DNA of 64,000 nucleotides from Acidobacteriaceae bacterium (GTDB taxonomy: Bacteria; Acidobacteriota; Terriglobia; Terriglobales; Acidobacteriaceae). A program made the position numbers and the translations under genes. Under the pieces are notes generated by a model, which saw only the letters and a program-made list of their open reading frames with translations, was not told the origin of the DNA and made no database searches. The stretch is from assembly GCA_025355505.1 (NCBI GenBank), contig JANXZM010000052.1, forward strand, positions 41,754-105,753, in the 5' to 3' direction. Every line of letters starts with the position of its first letter. The stretch's first letter is position 1. Shown piece by piece: positions 37,037-47,074 of the stretch.

Positions 37037-37064
37037 ATTAAAGGACGGGAAGCTATCCTTTAAT
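37037..37064. repeat. Perfect 9-bp inverted repeat
   Basis: ATTAAAGGA (37037-37045) and TCCTTTAAT (37056-37064) flank CGGGAAGCTA. It lies in a 321-base gene-free stretch (36919-37239) that otherwise holds only the stem-loop element and A+T-rich sequence. Confidence 0.5.
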
Positions 37065-37239
37065 GACGGAATTCATTATTAAAGAAGCTGGCCCTTTTTG
37101 AAATTCCTAAAAGGCCCAAAGCCATCCGCCTAAAGCGATCTTAGGGCCCCAGCACCTACGTCATCTCAACCCAGTCTCTCCCCGCGCGTACCATGGGAAA
37201 CAGCGATAGACAGAAGATAGCAACGGCGGAGGTGTCCTC

Positions 37240-37875
37240 GTGAAGGTGCAGCGGATCATCAGTTTTGCCACCCTGGCAATTTCAATTCTTACGCTCGTCC
37301 TCGTGTTACGGCGGCCCTTGCCGGTTGCACCCGCGGTGGCGCCCGCCGTGGCTGCCGCTAATGCACAGTCCTTCCAGGAGAAGGTGAACCGGCTCGCCCA
37401 GCCCAAGGCGCCCGGAGAAAGTGAAAGCGAAGTTCGCATGAGTTCCGGCGAATTGTCGGCTGCCCTTGCGCAAGCTACCGGCCTGATACCATCGCCGACT
37501 GCGTCCGCGAATACTTCGCCCGGCGCTGCCTCCAGTTCTTCCCCCGCGAGCGGTGCCATGGAGTTTCCCGGCGGGGTTCCGAATATCAAGGACTACCAGG
37601 TGTCCATGGATGGAGACCTCATTCGCGGTCAATTTCTTACGCAGATCGCCGGCAAAGACGTCTACCTCACGCTAGCCGGGCATCTCGGCTCCAAGGATGG
37701 TTACGCCACCTTCGATGCCACCGAGGTCAAGGTTGGCGATCTTTCGGTGCCCGCATCGCTGATCAACGGAGTGTTGCAGAAAAAACTCGCCGAACAACGC
37801 GATCAGCTCAAGCTGCCCAATGAGGTCAAAGACATCAAAGTAGAAAACGGCGAACTGGTATTCGTGGAAAAATGA
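37240..37875 (+). CDS. Membrane-anchored hypothetical protein
   Basis: The product is 211 residues from a GTG with GGAGG upstream. An N-terminal helix (IISFATLAISILTLVLVL) anchors it, then comes a Pro/Ala/Ser-rich spacer. The C-terminal domain reads VSMDGDLIRGQFLTQIAGKDVYLTLAGHLGSKDG and VPASLINGVLQKKLAEQRDQLKLPNEVKDIKVENGELV. The last part resembles LmeA/DUF2993-like lipid-binding domains, but I am not confident. It precedes the flagellar cluster and does not share its reading style. Confidence 0.7.
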   Translation: MKVQRIISFATLAISILTLVLVLRRPLPVAPAVAPAVAAANAQSFQEKVNRLAQPKAPGESESEVRMSSGELSAALAQATGLIPSPTASANTSPGAASSSSPASGAMEFPGGVPNIKDYQVSMDGDLIRGQFLTQIAGKDVYLTLAGHLGSKDGYATFDATEVKVGDLSVPASLINGVLQKKLAEQRDQLKLPNEVKDIKVENGELVFVEK

Positions 37876-38094
37876 TCGCACCCGGATGAATCCCGGCGGC
37901 TGCGAGCTTCGAGCCAAGGGCAAACAGATATTATTTGCGCCAAGCGCGAAGCTCGGGACCCGAGCCACAGAAGTACAGAGAACTTAGTTGGGAATAAGCA
38001 CCCGGCAGAAAATGCCGGACACTACCAACTCCGTCCGCTTGTAAAGCAAAAGTTGCCGAGCGCACTACACTATGGGTTCCTTCCGACAGAGTCT

Positions 38095-38127
38095 TCTAAT
38101 CTCCATCTAATCTCGTTCTAACCTGAT
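38095..38127 (+). repeat. Three 11-bp direct repeats before the flagellar regulator
   Basis: TCTAATCTCCA, TCTAATCTCGT and TCTAACCTGAT follow each other without gaps. The 11-bp period is one helical turn. They end 18 bases before the ATG of the flagellar sigma54 activator and are a candidate protein-binding array. Confidence 0.55.
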
Positions 38128-38145
38128 CCGGTTCAAATTGTCGGT

Positions 38146-39396
38146 ATGACGAGCTTTCCGATCCAGCCCAACTATGCCAACCACATCCTGGTGGCCAGTC
38201 CCAGCAACGTGGCGCGCGAGCGCGTGCTCGAAAGTCTACGTTCGCCCGTCCGCCGCTTCGAACAGGCCACCGGAGGAGCCGAAGCCCTGGTCCATTTGGA
38301 GAGCGGCCTCTGGCAGGTGCTCTTTCTCGATCGCCGCCTGCCCGACCTCGACGCCGAGGAACTGAGCCAGATCGTCCGGCAGCGTTTTCCAGAAATCGAC
38401 GTTGTCCTGTTCGATGCGAACAGCGATGCCGAACCAGCCGCAGCCGAACAGAAAGGGAACCCGCATTTGGAAATGTGGCCCGCCGTAGATTCATCCACAA
38501 AACAGGCAGGGGTGGCCGCCCTCGTCCGCCCCGCTGAGCGAAGCACGGCGAAGGACGACGTCACGGGCGAATTTCCGGTCCCCGTCCGCGCCACCCGGTC
38601 CATTCCCGAAGGTCCCTTGCCCGGAATGATCGGCAACTCGCGCATCATGCAACCCGTGTATCGCCTGGTGCGCCTGCTGGCGCCGCGCAACACAACCGTC
38701 CTGATTACCGGCCCTACCGGCTGTGGCAAGGAAGTTGTCGCCCGCGCCATTCATCATTTGAGTCCGCGCGCCGCGCGCGCCTTTGCGGTCGTCAATTGCG
38801 CGGCAATTCCCGAAACCATGCTTGAAGCCGAGCTTTTCGGATACGCCCGCGGCGCTTTCACCGGGGCCATGCAATCCTATGCTGGAAGAATCCAGGCGGC
38901 GCAGGGAGGCACGCTTTTCCTCGACGAAATCGGCGAGATGCCGTTGAGCCTCCAGCCCAAGCTGCTCCGTTTTCTGGAGCAGAAAGAACTGCAGCGCCTG
39001 GGCAGCGCCGAAGTCGTGCGCGTGGATGCCCGCGTGGTTTCCGCCACCAACGCGCACCTGCTGACCCTGGTGCGGGAGGGAAAGTTCCGCGAGGATTTGT
39101 ACTACCGTCTCTGCGCTTTCCCCATTGAAGTTCCGCCGTTGCGCGACCGGCCCGAAGATATTGCGCAACTGGCCGCCCACTTTCTGGAGAAATATGGGTC
39201 GCGGTTGCCCGCGGTGCAATTGTCTGCTCAGGCGCTGCAACTGCTGAAAATGCAGCCCTGGGCTGGCAACATTCGCGAACTGCAGAACGTCATCGAACGC
39301 GCGCTGATCCTCTCCGAAGACGAAGTGGTGATTCGCTCCGAGCATCTGATGCTAGCCGACGCGAGCTTTTGCAACTCGCGTTACGTCGAGCAATAG
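38146..39396 (+). CDS. FlrA/FleQ-like sigma54 activator lacking a DNA-binding domain
   Basis: The product is 416 residues. A degenerate receiver-like domain (1-110, with LFLDRRLPDLDAEEL) is followed by an AAA+ core: GPTGCGKE, GYARGAFTGA (sigma54 contact), GGTLFLDEIGEMPLSLQPKLLRFLE and a complete arginine-finger region. The protein stops at YVEQ about 25 residues after the core, so the usual FIS helix-turn-helix is absent. It opens the flagellar cluster, upstream of a sigma54 promoter. In Vibrio the equivalent FlrA turns on flrBC; here it could act from solution. Confidence 0.88.
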   Translation: MTSFPIQPNYANHILVASPSNVARERVLESLRSPVRRFEQATGGAEALVHLESGLWQVLFLDRRLPDLDAEELSQIVRQRFPEIDVVLFDANSDAEPAAAEQKGNPHLEMWPAVDSSTKQAGVAALVRPAERSTAKDDVTGEFPVPVRATRSIPEGPLPGMIGNSRIMQPVYRLVRLLAPRNTTVLITGPTGCGKEVVARAIHHLSPRAARAFAVVNCAAIPETMLEAELFGYARGAFTGAMQSYAGRIQAAQGGTLFLDEIGEMPLSLQPKLLRFLEQKELQRLGSAEVVRVDARVVSATNAHLLTLVREGKFREDLYYRLCAFPIEVPPLRDRPEDIAQLAAHFLEKYGSRLPAVQLSAQALQLLKMQPWAGNIRELQNVIERALILSEDEVVIRSEHLMLADASFCNSRYVEQ

Positions 39397-39450
39397 GTCG
39401 TCTTCATCCGAGCCCCGCATAAGAGCGTTCTAAGGCAATTTATGCCGGGC

Positions 39451-39466
39451 TGGCATCGCCGTTGCA
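39451..39466 (+). promoter_or_regulatory. sigma54 promoter of the kinase-regulator pair
   Basis: TGGCATCGCCGTTGCA matches the -24/-12 consensus TGGCAC-N5-TTGCA, with the GG and GC dinucleotides exactly 10 bases apart. Transcription should start near 39476-39478, at the chosen ATG of the kinase, implying a leaderless or very short leader message. The upstream gene encodes a sigma54 activator, so the logic is consistent. Confidence 0.75.
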
Positions 39467-39477
39467 GAGTGATCTTC

Positions 39478-40898
39478 ATGTCCACCAATTTTCCAGTACC
39501 ACGAGATCCCGAGCGCGACCCCGAGCATCCGCTGGCCCGGGCCTTTGCCTCGTTCACCGAAGCGGCGGGTTCGCTCGAGCGCACCTATGGGCAACTGCAA
39601 GGGCAGGTGTCGCATCTCCGGCAGGAACTGGAAGGCACCAACCGCGATCTGGCGACCAGTCTCGAAGAAAACCATCGCATCCGCGAACGCCTGCGCCGCA
39701 TTCTGGAAGGCTTGCCTTGCGGCGTGCTGGTGATCGAAGCCAGATCTCGGATTTCGACTCTCAATCCCGAGGCGGCACGCCTGCTTGGCGGAAGCTTCGA
39801 ATTGGCCGAGGCGTTGCCCGCGGCGCTGTTCGCGGCGCTCGACCGGGCTCGCCAGACGGGGGAAGAGTTTGAATTGCCACTCTCTGGTTTCGGCGAGCCT
39901 GGTTTCGACGAGCCTGGGTTCGACCAGCCTGGGTTGGCCACGTCTTCTTTAGAGCAGTCCACTCCGAATCCGTCTTCTTCGACTGAGGCCCGACCCGTCT
40001 GGGTCGCCGTCCGCCACGCTTGGCTGGAACGAAGTCAGACTCACGCCACTTCAGTTTTCATTCTGCGCGATGTCAGCGAGGCGAAGAAGCTCGAACGCGA
40101 TCGCGAGCATCTTCGGCGGCAGCAGGCTCTGGTCGAAATGTCGGCCCTGCTCGCGCATGAAATCCGCAATCCCCTGGGCAGCCTCGAACTCTTCGCGGGA
40201 CTCCTGGCCGAGGCGAATCTCGAAGGCGAAAGCCGCCGCTGGATCGAACACGTCCAAGCGGGTCTGCGCACTCTTTCCGCCACCGTTAACAACGTGCTGC
40301 ACCTGCACAACACGCCTCAGTCCGAGCTTGCCTCGACCGATGCGGGCCAGCTTCTCGACTGGGCCTACGGTTTTCTGCTGCCGCTCGCCAAGCAGGCGCG
40401 CGTCGAAATGCAGGTCATCAACGGGCTTAATGGCATTACGATTCATGCCGACCGGCACCGGCTCGAGCAGGTGCTGCTGAACCTTGCGCTCAACGCGTTT
40501 CGCTTTATGCCGGGCGGCGGATGGCTTTCGATTCGCGGCGTTGACTGCGCATCGTCAGAGGGCTTGCCGGGCGACGGCGTCGAAATCGTGGTGCGCGACA
40601 CCGGGCCGGGCATTGCGCCGGGCGACCTGCCGCACATCTTTGAAGCGGGATTCAGCACCCGAGCCGGCAGTTCCGGACTCGGACTCGCCGTCTGCCAGCG
40701 CATTGTCGAACAGCACGGCGGATCGATCTCGGTCGAGAGTTGCCCCGGTTCCGGCGCCACCTTCCGGCTCCGCCTTCCCCGCAATGGCGCGACGAAAGCG
40801 ATGGAAGATAAACGTTCGCCCGAACCCTCGCTGGAAAACTCATCCGAACATGTTGCCGAAACTGCCGCCGAGCTTGCCATCGCATCCGGGGCCAAATT

Positions 40899-40902
<4 letters not shown>
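39478..40902 (+). CDS. Flagellar sensor histidine kinase, FleS/FlrB-like
   Basis: The product is 474 residues. A coiled-coil start (TYGQLQGQVSHLRQELEGTNRDLATSLEEN) leads to a PAS domain (ILEGLPCGVLVIEARSRISTLNPEAARLLG), then a low-complexity linker with a 15-bp tandem repeat, the HisKA box SALLAHEIRNPLGSLELFAG with the phosphorylated His, and the ATPase boxes NLALNAFRFMP, VRDTGPGIAP and GSSGLGLAVC. There is no membrane segment, so it senses an internal signal, as FleS/FlrB do. Its stop overlaps the next start (ATGA). Confidence 0.92.
39886..39936 (+). repeat. 15-bp tandem repeat in the kinase linker
   Basis: GGTTTCGGCGAGCCT, GGTTTCGACGAGCCT and GGGTTCGACCAGCCT run in tandem with a partial fourth copy, encoding GFGEPGFDEPGFDQPG. 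The array keeps the frame and lies between the PAS and HisKA domains. Confidence 0.8.
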
Positions 40903-42325
<1,423 letters not shown>

Positions 42326-42335
<10 letters not shown>

Positions 42336-42691
42336 TCGATACCCCGCTGATGCGTGGTCTGGAGCGCGTGCTCGACCAGAGCGCGTTCCGCCATCAAATC
42401 ATTGCCGCGAACCTCGCCAACGTCGATACGCCGGGATTCCGCACCCGCGATGTTCGTCCGTTCGCCGGCGAAATCGAGCAGGCCATGGCCGGAAACGAGG
42501 CATCGTTCACTCCGGTGGCGCATGAAATCCGCGGACTGCTGGAGCGTCCCGACGGCAACAACGTCTCGGTCGACCGCGAATCGCTCTTGCTTGCCCAGAA
42601 CCAGCTGCGCTTTCAGGTGACCGTGCAATTTCTGAAAGCCGAGTTTCACCGGCTGACCAGCGCCATCACCGGAGGAGGGGCTACGTCATGA
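42326..42691 (+). CDS. flgB: Flagellar proximal rod protein FlgB
   Basis: The product is 121 residues, close to the usual length. The N-terminal rod motif RHQIIAANLANVDTPGFRTRDV is typical, and the C-terminal helix (LLAQNQLRFQVTVQFLKAEFHRLTSAI) pairs with it in the assembled rod. It starts inside the end of the response-regulator gene, with AAGGAG just upstream. FlgB is exported and forms the cell-proximal rod with FlgC and FliE. Confidence 0.94.
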
Positions 42692-43128
42692 ACCTGTTCG
42701 GCATGCTGGAACTCAGTGGCTCGGCGCTGGGCGCGGAGCGGCAGCGCGCGGAGGTAGTGGCGAGCAACATGGCGAATGCCCAAACCACGCGCACCCCGGC
42801 GGGCGGCCCCTATCGCCGCCAGCTGGTGATATTTCAAGCGCAGCGCACACCCCGATTTTCTTTCTCTTTGGCTCTTGCCGGCCTGCATCGCGAAACGTCT
42901 TCCGCGGTGCGCGTGGCCGCGGTGGTTCCCGATCAGCGGCCGCCGGTGTTGCGCTTCGAGCCGGGACATCCCGACGCGAACCCGCAAGGTTACGTGGCCT
43001 ATCCCCAGGTTGATCCGATTGAAGAAATGACCGATCTTTTGGGAGCGGTGAGGGCCTACGAACTAAACGCGTCGGCGGTGCAGGCGACGAAAGGCATGAT
43101 TCAACAGTCGCTCGACCTGCTGCGTTAG
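42688..43128 (+). CDS. flgC: Flagellar proximal rod protein FlgC
   Basis: The product is 146 residues. The N-terminus (LELSGSALGAERQRAEVVASNMANAQTTRTPAGGPYRRQ) follows the rod-protein pattern with ANAQTTRT in place of the usual ANxxTT. The C-terminal end (YVAYPQVDPIEEMTDLLGAVRAYELNASAVQATKGMIQQSLDLLR) is the FlgC signature. It overlaps flgB by 4 bases. Confidence 0.94.
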   Translation: MNLFGMLELSGSALGAERQRAEVVASNMANAQTTRTPAGGPYRRQLVIFQAQRTPRFSFSLALAGLHRETSSAVRVAAVVPDQRPPVLRFEPGHPDANPQGYVAYPQVDPIEEMTDLLGAVRAYELNASAVQATKGMIQQSLDLLR

Positions 43129-43159
43129 CAGCGCGCGGCGCAAGTGCGATTCGAATCCG

Positions 43160-43211
43160 GGCATGCCTTGAGGCATGCCGTAAGAACCCGGCACTCAGGC
43201 GGCTTTAGCCG
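43160..43211. repeat. Double-hairpin element between flgC and fliE
   Basis: GGCATGCC-TTGA-GGCATGCC (43160-43179) and CGGCT-TT-AGCCG (43200-43211) form two stems. Dispersed elements of this kind recur in the window and interrupt an otherwise tightly packed operon. Confidence 0.55.
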
Positions 43212-43233
43212 TCGAGGGAATGAAAGGCTCAGC

Positions 43234-43527
43234 ATGAATAATTCGATTTCGTCAATTCGCATTTTGCCGGCCGATATGGGCGCGGTCCCCACGGGCGTCG
43301 CCGGGGGCGGTAAATTTTTCGAGACCCTGCAACAGTCCATGGATCAGGTCGAGGGCGCGCAGGGCGATGCTGCAACCCAGGTGGCCCAGTTGCTCAACGG
43401 CAAAGGCGCGGATCTGCACAGCGCCATGATTGCCGTCGAAAAGGCCGATCTCTCGTTTCAGCTGATGATGCAGGTGCGGAACAAAATCGTGCAGGCGTAC
43501 CAGCAGATTTCGAGCATGCAGTTCTGA
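43234..43527 (+). CDS. fliE: Flagellar hook-basal body protein FliE
   Basis: The product is 97 residues, family size. The central GGKFFETLQQSMDQVEGAQGDAATQVAQLLNGKGADLHSAMIAVEKADLSFQLMMQVRNKIVQAYQQISSMQF carries the ...KADLSFQLMMQVRNKIVQAYQEI hallmark. FliE joins the MS ring to the rod. A short repeat element separates it from flgC, and fliF follows. Confidence 0.94.
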   Translation: MNNSISSIRILPADMGAVPTGVAGGGKFFETLQQSMDQVEGAQGDAATQVAQLLNGKGADLHSAMIAVEKADLSFQLMMQVRNKIVQAYQQISSMQF

Positions 43528-43597
43528 ACCGCGTCCATCTGAACCCTTGGCAAACTCTGCGTACTCTGCTTTTGAACTGTTTTAGGAGCTTAAAACT

Positions 43598-45190
43598 TTG
43601 AAGCAAAGTTTCGATCAAATCCAGGACTTTCTGCGCGGCTTGAGCCTGCAGCAGAAAGCGCTGCTTGCCGGCGGAGCGGTTGCGGTCGGGCTGATCCTGT
43701 GGTTGTTCGTCTTCTTGCTCGATCAGAAGAACGTCATCCTCTACTCCGGACTCAAACCGCAGGATGCGCAGTCGATGGGCAGCCGCCTGGCGGCCAAGAG
43801 CATCCCTTACGAGATTTCCCCGGATGGCGGAAGCATTCTTGTTCCTTCCGACAAGCTCGACGCCGCCCGCCTGGAAACCGCTTCGCAGGGTCTGCCGCGC
43901 AACGCCCGCCTGGGGTTTGAATTGTTCGACGCGCCGAACTGGGCGGGATCGGACTTCAGCGAAAAAGTGAACTATCAGCGCGCCCTCGAAGGCGAACTCG
44001 AACGGACGCTGCAGACCCTGAACGAAGTTGAGGCGGTGCGGGTGCACCTGGTTTTGCCGCGGGAGTCGCTGTTCAGCGAGCAGGAGCACCAATCAAAAGC
44101 CGCAGTCATCGTGAAAACCCGCGGCGGCACGCTTTCCCGCGAAGCGCAGCAAGCCATCCCGCAACTGGTTGCCAGCGCCGTGGATGGCTTGCGGCCGGAA
44201 AATGTTACGGTCGTCGACGCCGACACGGCAACATCTTTTCTGGCGCGGCGGGGTCCATCCGGCCGGGCGTCATTCGATTCCGACGAGGAACTGGCCGCCG
44301 CCGCCGTGCACGCCATCGAGCCCGTGGTCGGTTCCGAACACGTTCGCGCCAGCGTGCACGTCGATTACGACCTGAGCAGCAGCGAAGAGTCTTCCGAGAT
44401 CTACGACCCGAAAGCGGCCGCCACCATTGCCCAGCAACATTCCGAAGAACTTGCCGGGGGGGCGAATCCCGCGGGCGTGCCGGGCGTGGCGAGCAATGTT
44501 CCGGGCAGCACCACCGCCGTTCCGCCCATGCCTTCGATTTTGGACAACCAGAGTTCGAAATCCGACAGCTCCACTTTCGCGATCAGCAAGAATATCCGCC
44601 ACGTGACCAACCCGGCGGGACGCGTGCGCCGCATCACCGCTTCCGTGCTGATCGATGATGCGGTCGATACCAAGCAAGACGGTGGCAAGACGTCCACCGT
44701 CCGGCGGAAACGCACTCCGGAAGAAATGACAGCGATCGAAAAACTGGCCCGCGCCGCGATCGGGGTCGACGATCAACGGGGAGATCTGCTGGCGGTCGAG
44801 AACCTTTCCTTTCAGACCGCCCCCGTCGAATTGCCGGCCGCCCCCGGCAAGCTGGATAAATGGCGACTTCTGGTCCAGCCTTGGGTGGGTGTGCTGCGCT
44901 ATGTGGGGATTACGCTTTTGTTCCTGGTTGTCTATGCCCTGGTGCTGCGTCCGGTGAAGAAACAGGCGATCGAGGCCTTCAAACAGATTCCCTCTCATCT
45001 TGCCAGGCCGCTTGCAGTCGGAACGGCCGGCCCCAATGCGCTTGCCGGCATTGACCTTCCTCCGGGCAGCGAGGAAGCCAAGCGCGCCGTAGTGTTGAAA
45101 AAAGAGCTGGCCGACAAGATCAAAGCTGAACCGGCAGCCGCCAGCCGGCTGGTGCAGGGTTGGATTCGGGAGCCGAAGACCAACGAGTAA
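43598..45190 (+). CDS. fliF: Flagellar MS-ring protein FliF
   Basis: The product is 530 residues from a TTG with AGGAG 8 bases upstream. An N-terminal helix (LLAGGAVAVGLILWLFVFLL) is followed by ring-building motifs (LYSGLKPQDA; IPYEISPDGGSILVP; EGELERTLQTLNEVEAVRVHLVLPRES) and a C-terminal helix (YVGITLLFLVVYALVLRPVKKQ). The last residues (AASRLVQGWIREP) are the FliG-binding tail. FliF rings the inner membrane and houses the export gate. Confidence 0.95.
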   Translation: MKQSFDQIQDFLRGLSLQQKALLAGGAVAVGLILWLFVFLLDQKNVILYSGLKPQDAQSMGSRLAAKSIPYEISPDGGSILVPSDKLDAARLETASQGLPRNARLGFELFDAPNWAGSDFSEKVNYQRALEGELERTLQTLNEVEAVRVHLVLPRESLFSEQEHQSKAAVIVKTRGGTLSREAQQAIPQLVASAVDGLRPENVTVVDADTATSFLARRGPSGRASFDSDEELAAAAVHAIEPVVGSEHVRASVHVDYDLSSSEESSEIYDPKAAATIAQQHSEELAGGANPAGVPGVASNVPGSTTAVPPMPSILDNQSSKSDSSTFAISKNIRHVTNPAGRVRRITASVLIDDAVDTKQDGGKTSTVRRKRTPEEMTAIEKLARAAIGVDDQRGDLLAVENLSFQTAPVELPAAPGKLDKWRLLVQPWVGVLRYVGITLLFLVVYALVLRPVKKQAIEAFKQIPSHLARPLAVGTAGPNALAGIDLPPGSEEAKRAVVLKKELADKIKAEPAAASRLVQGWIREPKTNE

Positions 45191-45378
45191 CTCTCCGCGG
45201 TAAGCGGCAAGACGACAAGCCAACAAAGAGGGAATCAGGAAATCAAAATAAAAAGAGATGGTCACAAATAATAACGGCGAAAATAACCAAGGCAGAATTA
45301 ACAGAGTAGCAAGCGAAGACAAATCAAGTAACTAAGAAGGCAGTAACGAAAAAACAGCAACAGAACAAAAGACACAAA

Positions 45379-46395
45379 ATGGGCGGAACCATCAACAACG
45401 CGGGATTGCAGAAAGCAGCCATCCTCATGGTGTTGCTCGGCGAGGAGGCGGCCAGCCACATCTACCGCAATCTTCCCGAGAGCGACGTGCAGCGCCTGAC
45501 CCGGCACATCGCGGAGCTGCAGCACTTCCGGTCCGACACGGCGATGGCTGTGCTTGAAGAGTATTACCAGCTGACACTTACCCAGGGCTATCTGTCTGAA
45601 GGCGGCCCGGAATATGCGGAGAAACTGCTGGTAAAAGCCTTCGGCGAAGCGGGCGCCAAACAACTGCTCGCCCAGGTGTCGAAAACGATGGGACAGGACG
45701 CCGTCCATCTGGAGAGCCTGCAGGAAGCCGATCCGCAGCAGTTGGCCAAGTTCCTGGGAGTCGAGCATCCGCAAACCATCGCCCTCATTCTGGCTCACTT
45801 GCACGCCCGTCAGGCGTCCGCGCTGCTGTTGCGGCTGCCCGAAGAAGTTCGTGCTGAAACCATCAAGCGCCTGGCGCGGTTGCGCCAGTTTTCCCCCGAA
45901 GTTGCCCAGAAGGTAGCGCTTGCCCTGAACAAGCGCCTGGAGTCGGTCGGCGAACAAAGCCGGCGCGCCTACGCTGGATTTAAAGGGGCGGCCGACATGC
46001 TGAACCAGCTCGATCCGAAGGCAAGCAAAGGGATCCTTGAGACCATCGAAAAAGACGATCCGAAGATGGCGCTGGCCATTCGCAACCTGATGTTCACCTT
46101 CGAGGATCTGCTCGGAGTGCCCGAAGCCGGCATCCGCGAACTGCTCGGACATCTCGACAAGAAAGCGCTGGCGATGGCCCTGCGCGGCGCGACCGAAGAA
46201 CTCAAGAGCCTGATTTTCAAGTGCATGTCGTCGCGCGCCGTCGAGATGCTGAAAGAAGACATGGAGGTATTAGGCGCGGTGCGCTCCAAGGATGTGAATC
46301 ACGCCCAGCGCGAAATCGTGGACGTGGCGCGCAAACTCGAAGCGGAGGGAAAGCTGGCGTTGGACGCGGAGTCGCAGGAGGACTATGTCGTCTAG
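45379..46395 (+). CDS. fliG: Flagellar motor switch protein FliG
   Basis: The product is 338 residues, standard length. The N-domain (LQKAAILMVLLGEEAASHIYRNL) binds FliF, the middle carries the EHPQTIALILAHL motif, and the C-domain has LMFTFEDLLG and the charged helix LRGATEELKSLIFKCMSSRAVEMLKEDME that touches MotA. A 188-base A-rich spacer precedes it, and its end overlaps fliH by 11 bases. Confidence 0.96.
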   Translation: MGGTINNAGLQKAAILMVLLGEEAASHIYRNLPESDVQRLTRHIAELQHFRSDTAMAVLEEYYQLTLTQGYLSEGGPEYAEKLLVKAFGEAGAKQLLAQVSKTMGQDAVHLESLQEADPQQLAKFLGVEHPQTIALILAHLHARQASALLLRLPEEVRAETIKRLARLRQFSPEVAQKVALALNKRLESVGEQSRRAYAGFKGAADMLNQLDPKASKGILETIEKDDPKMALAIRNLMFTFEDLLGVPEAGIRELLGHLDKKALAMALRGATEELKSLIFKCMSSRAVEMLKEDMEVLGAVRSKDVNHAQREIVDVARKLEAEGKLALDAESQEDYVV

Positions 46396-47074
46396 CGCTC
46401 CCAAGCTGCAGGCCGTCGCCGAAGCCTTGCCATTCGCCTACCCCGAAGCCGAACTCCCGAGCGGCGCCCCGGGCAGTGCCTTCGATGCCGGCCAGGCCGC
46501 CGAGGAACGAAGCCGCCGTCAGCAAGCCGAAGTCTTCGAGCAGGGACGCCAAAGCGCGCAACAGCAGCTCCGCTCCGAACTCGATGCTGGGCTGGCCAAG
46601 AATCGCGAGGAGATCGGCCATGCTCTCCAGCAGTTCGCTATCGAGCGGCAAGACTACTACCGCCGCATCGAAGGCGAAGTCGTGGAACTGGCGCTCGCCA
46701 TCGCCCGCAAGATACTGTATCGCGAAGTGCAAATCGATGCGCACGCGCTTGCGGGCATCGTGAGGGTCACGCTGGAGAAACTCGATACCGGCACCAAAGT
46801 CAACCTGAAGGTCAACCCCAAAGAGGCCGCCGACTGGCGGCACTACTTCGCCTGCCAGATGGAAGATGTTCCCGCACCGGACATTTACGAAGATCCGGCC
46901 ATTACTGCCGGGGAATGCCGTATTGAAACTTCACTCGGCTCGACCGAAGTGGGGCTCGAATCGCAGCTCAAGGAAATCGAAACCGGATTGCTCGACTTGC
47001 TTGCGGAAAGACCCGGCGCTGCGCCCACCTCTTCGCCCGTTTCGACACCAGCATCGTCGAAAGCACGCTCATGA
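46385..47074 (+). CDS. fliH: Flagellar export regulator FliH
   Basis: The product is 229 residues. A Gln/Glu/Ala-rich coiled coil (EERSRRQQAEVFEQGRQSAQQQLRSELDAGL) is followed by the compact C-domain (VVELALAIARKILYREVQIDAHALAGIVRVTLEKLDTG). FliH holds the FliI ATPase in check and brings it to the export gate. AGGAG precedes the ATG inside fliG, and its stop overlaps the fliI start by 4 bases. Confidence 0.9.
   Translation: MSSSAPKLQAVAEALPFAYPEAELPSGAPGSAFDAGQAAEERSRRQQAEVFEQGRQSAQQQLRSELDAGLAKNREEIGHALQQFAIERQDYYRRIEGEVVELALAIARKILYREVQIDAHALAGIVRVTLEKLDTGTKVNLKVNPKEAADWRHYFACQMEDVPAPDIYEDPAITAGECRIETSLGSTEVGLESQLKEIETGLLDLLAERPGAAPTSSPVSTPASSKARS

Noticed and set aside
43186..43206. GGCAC-N8-GGC similar to a sigma54 promoter before fliE
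   Set aside because: The -12 element reads CGGCT rather than TTGCT and the sequence belongs to a hairpin repeat element.
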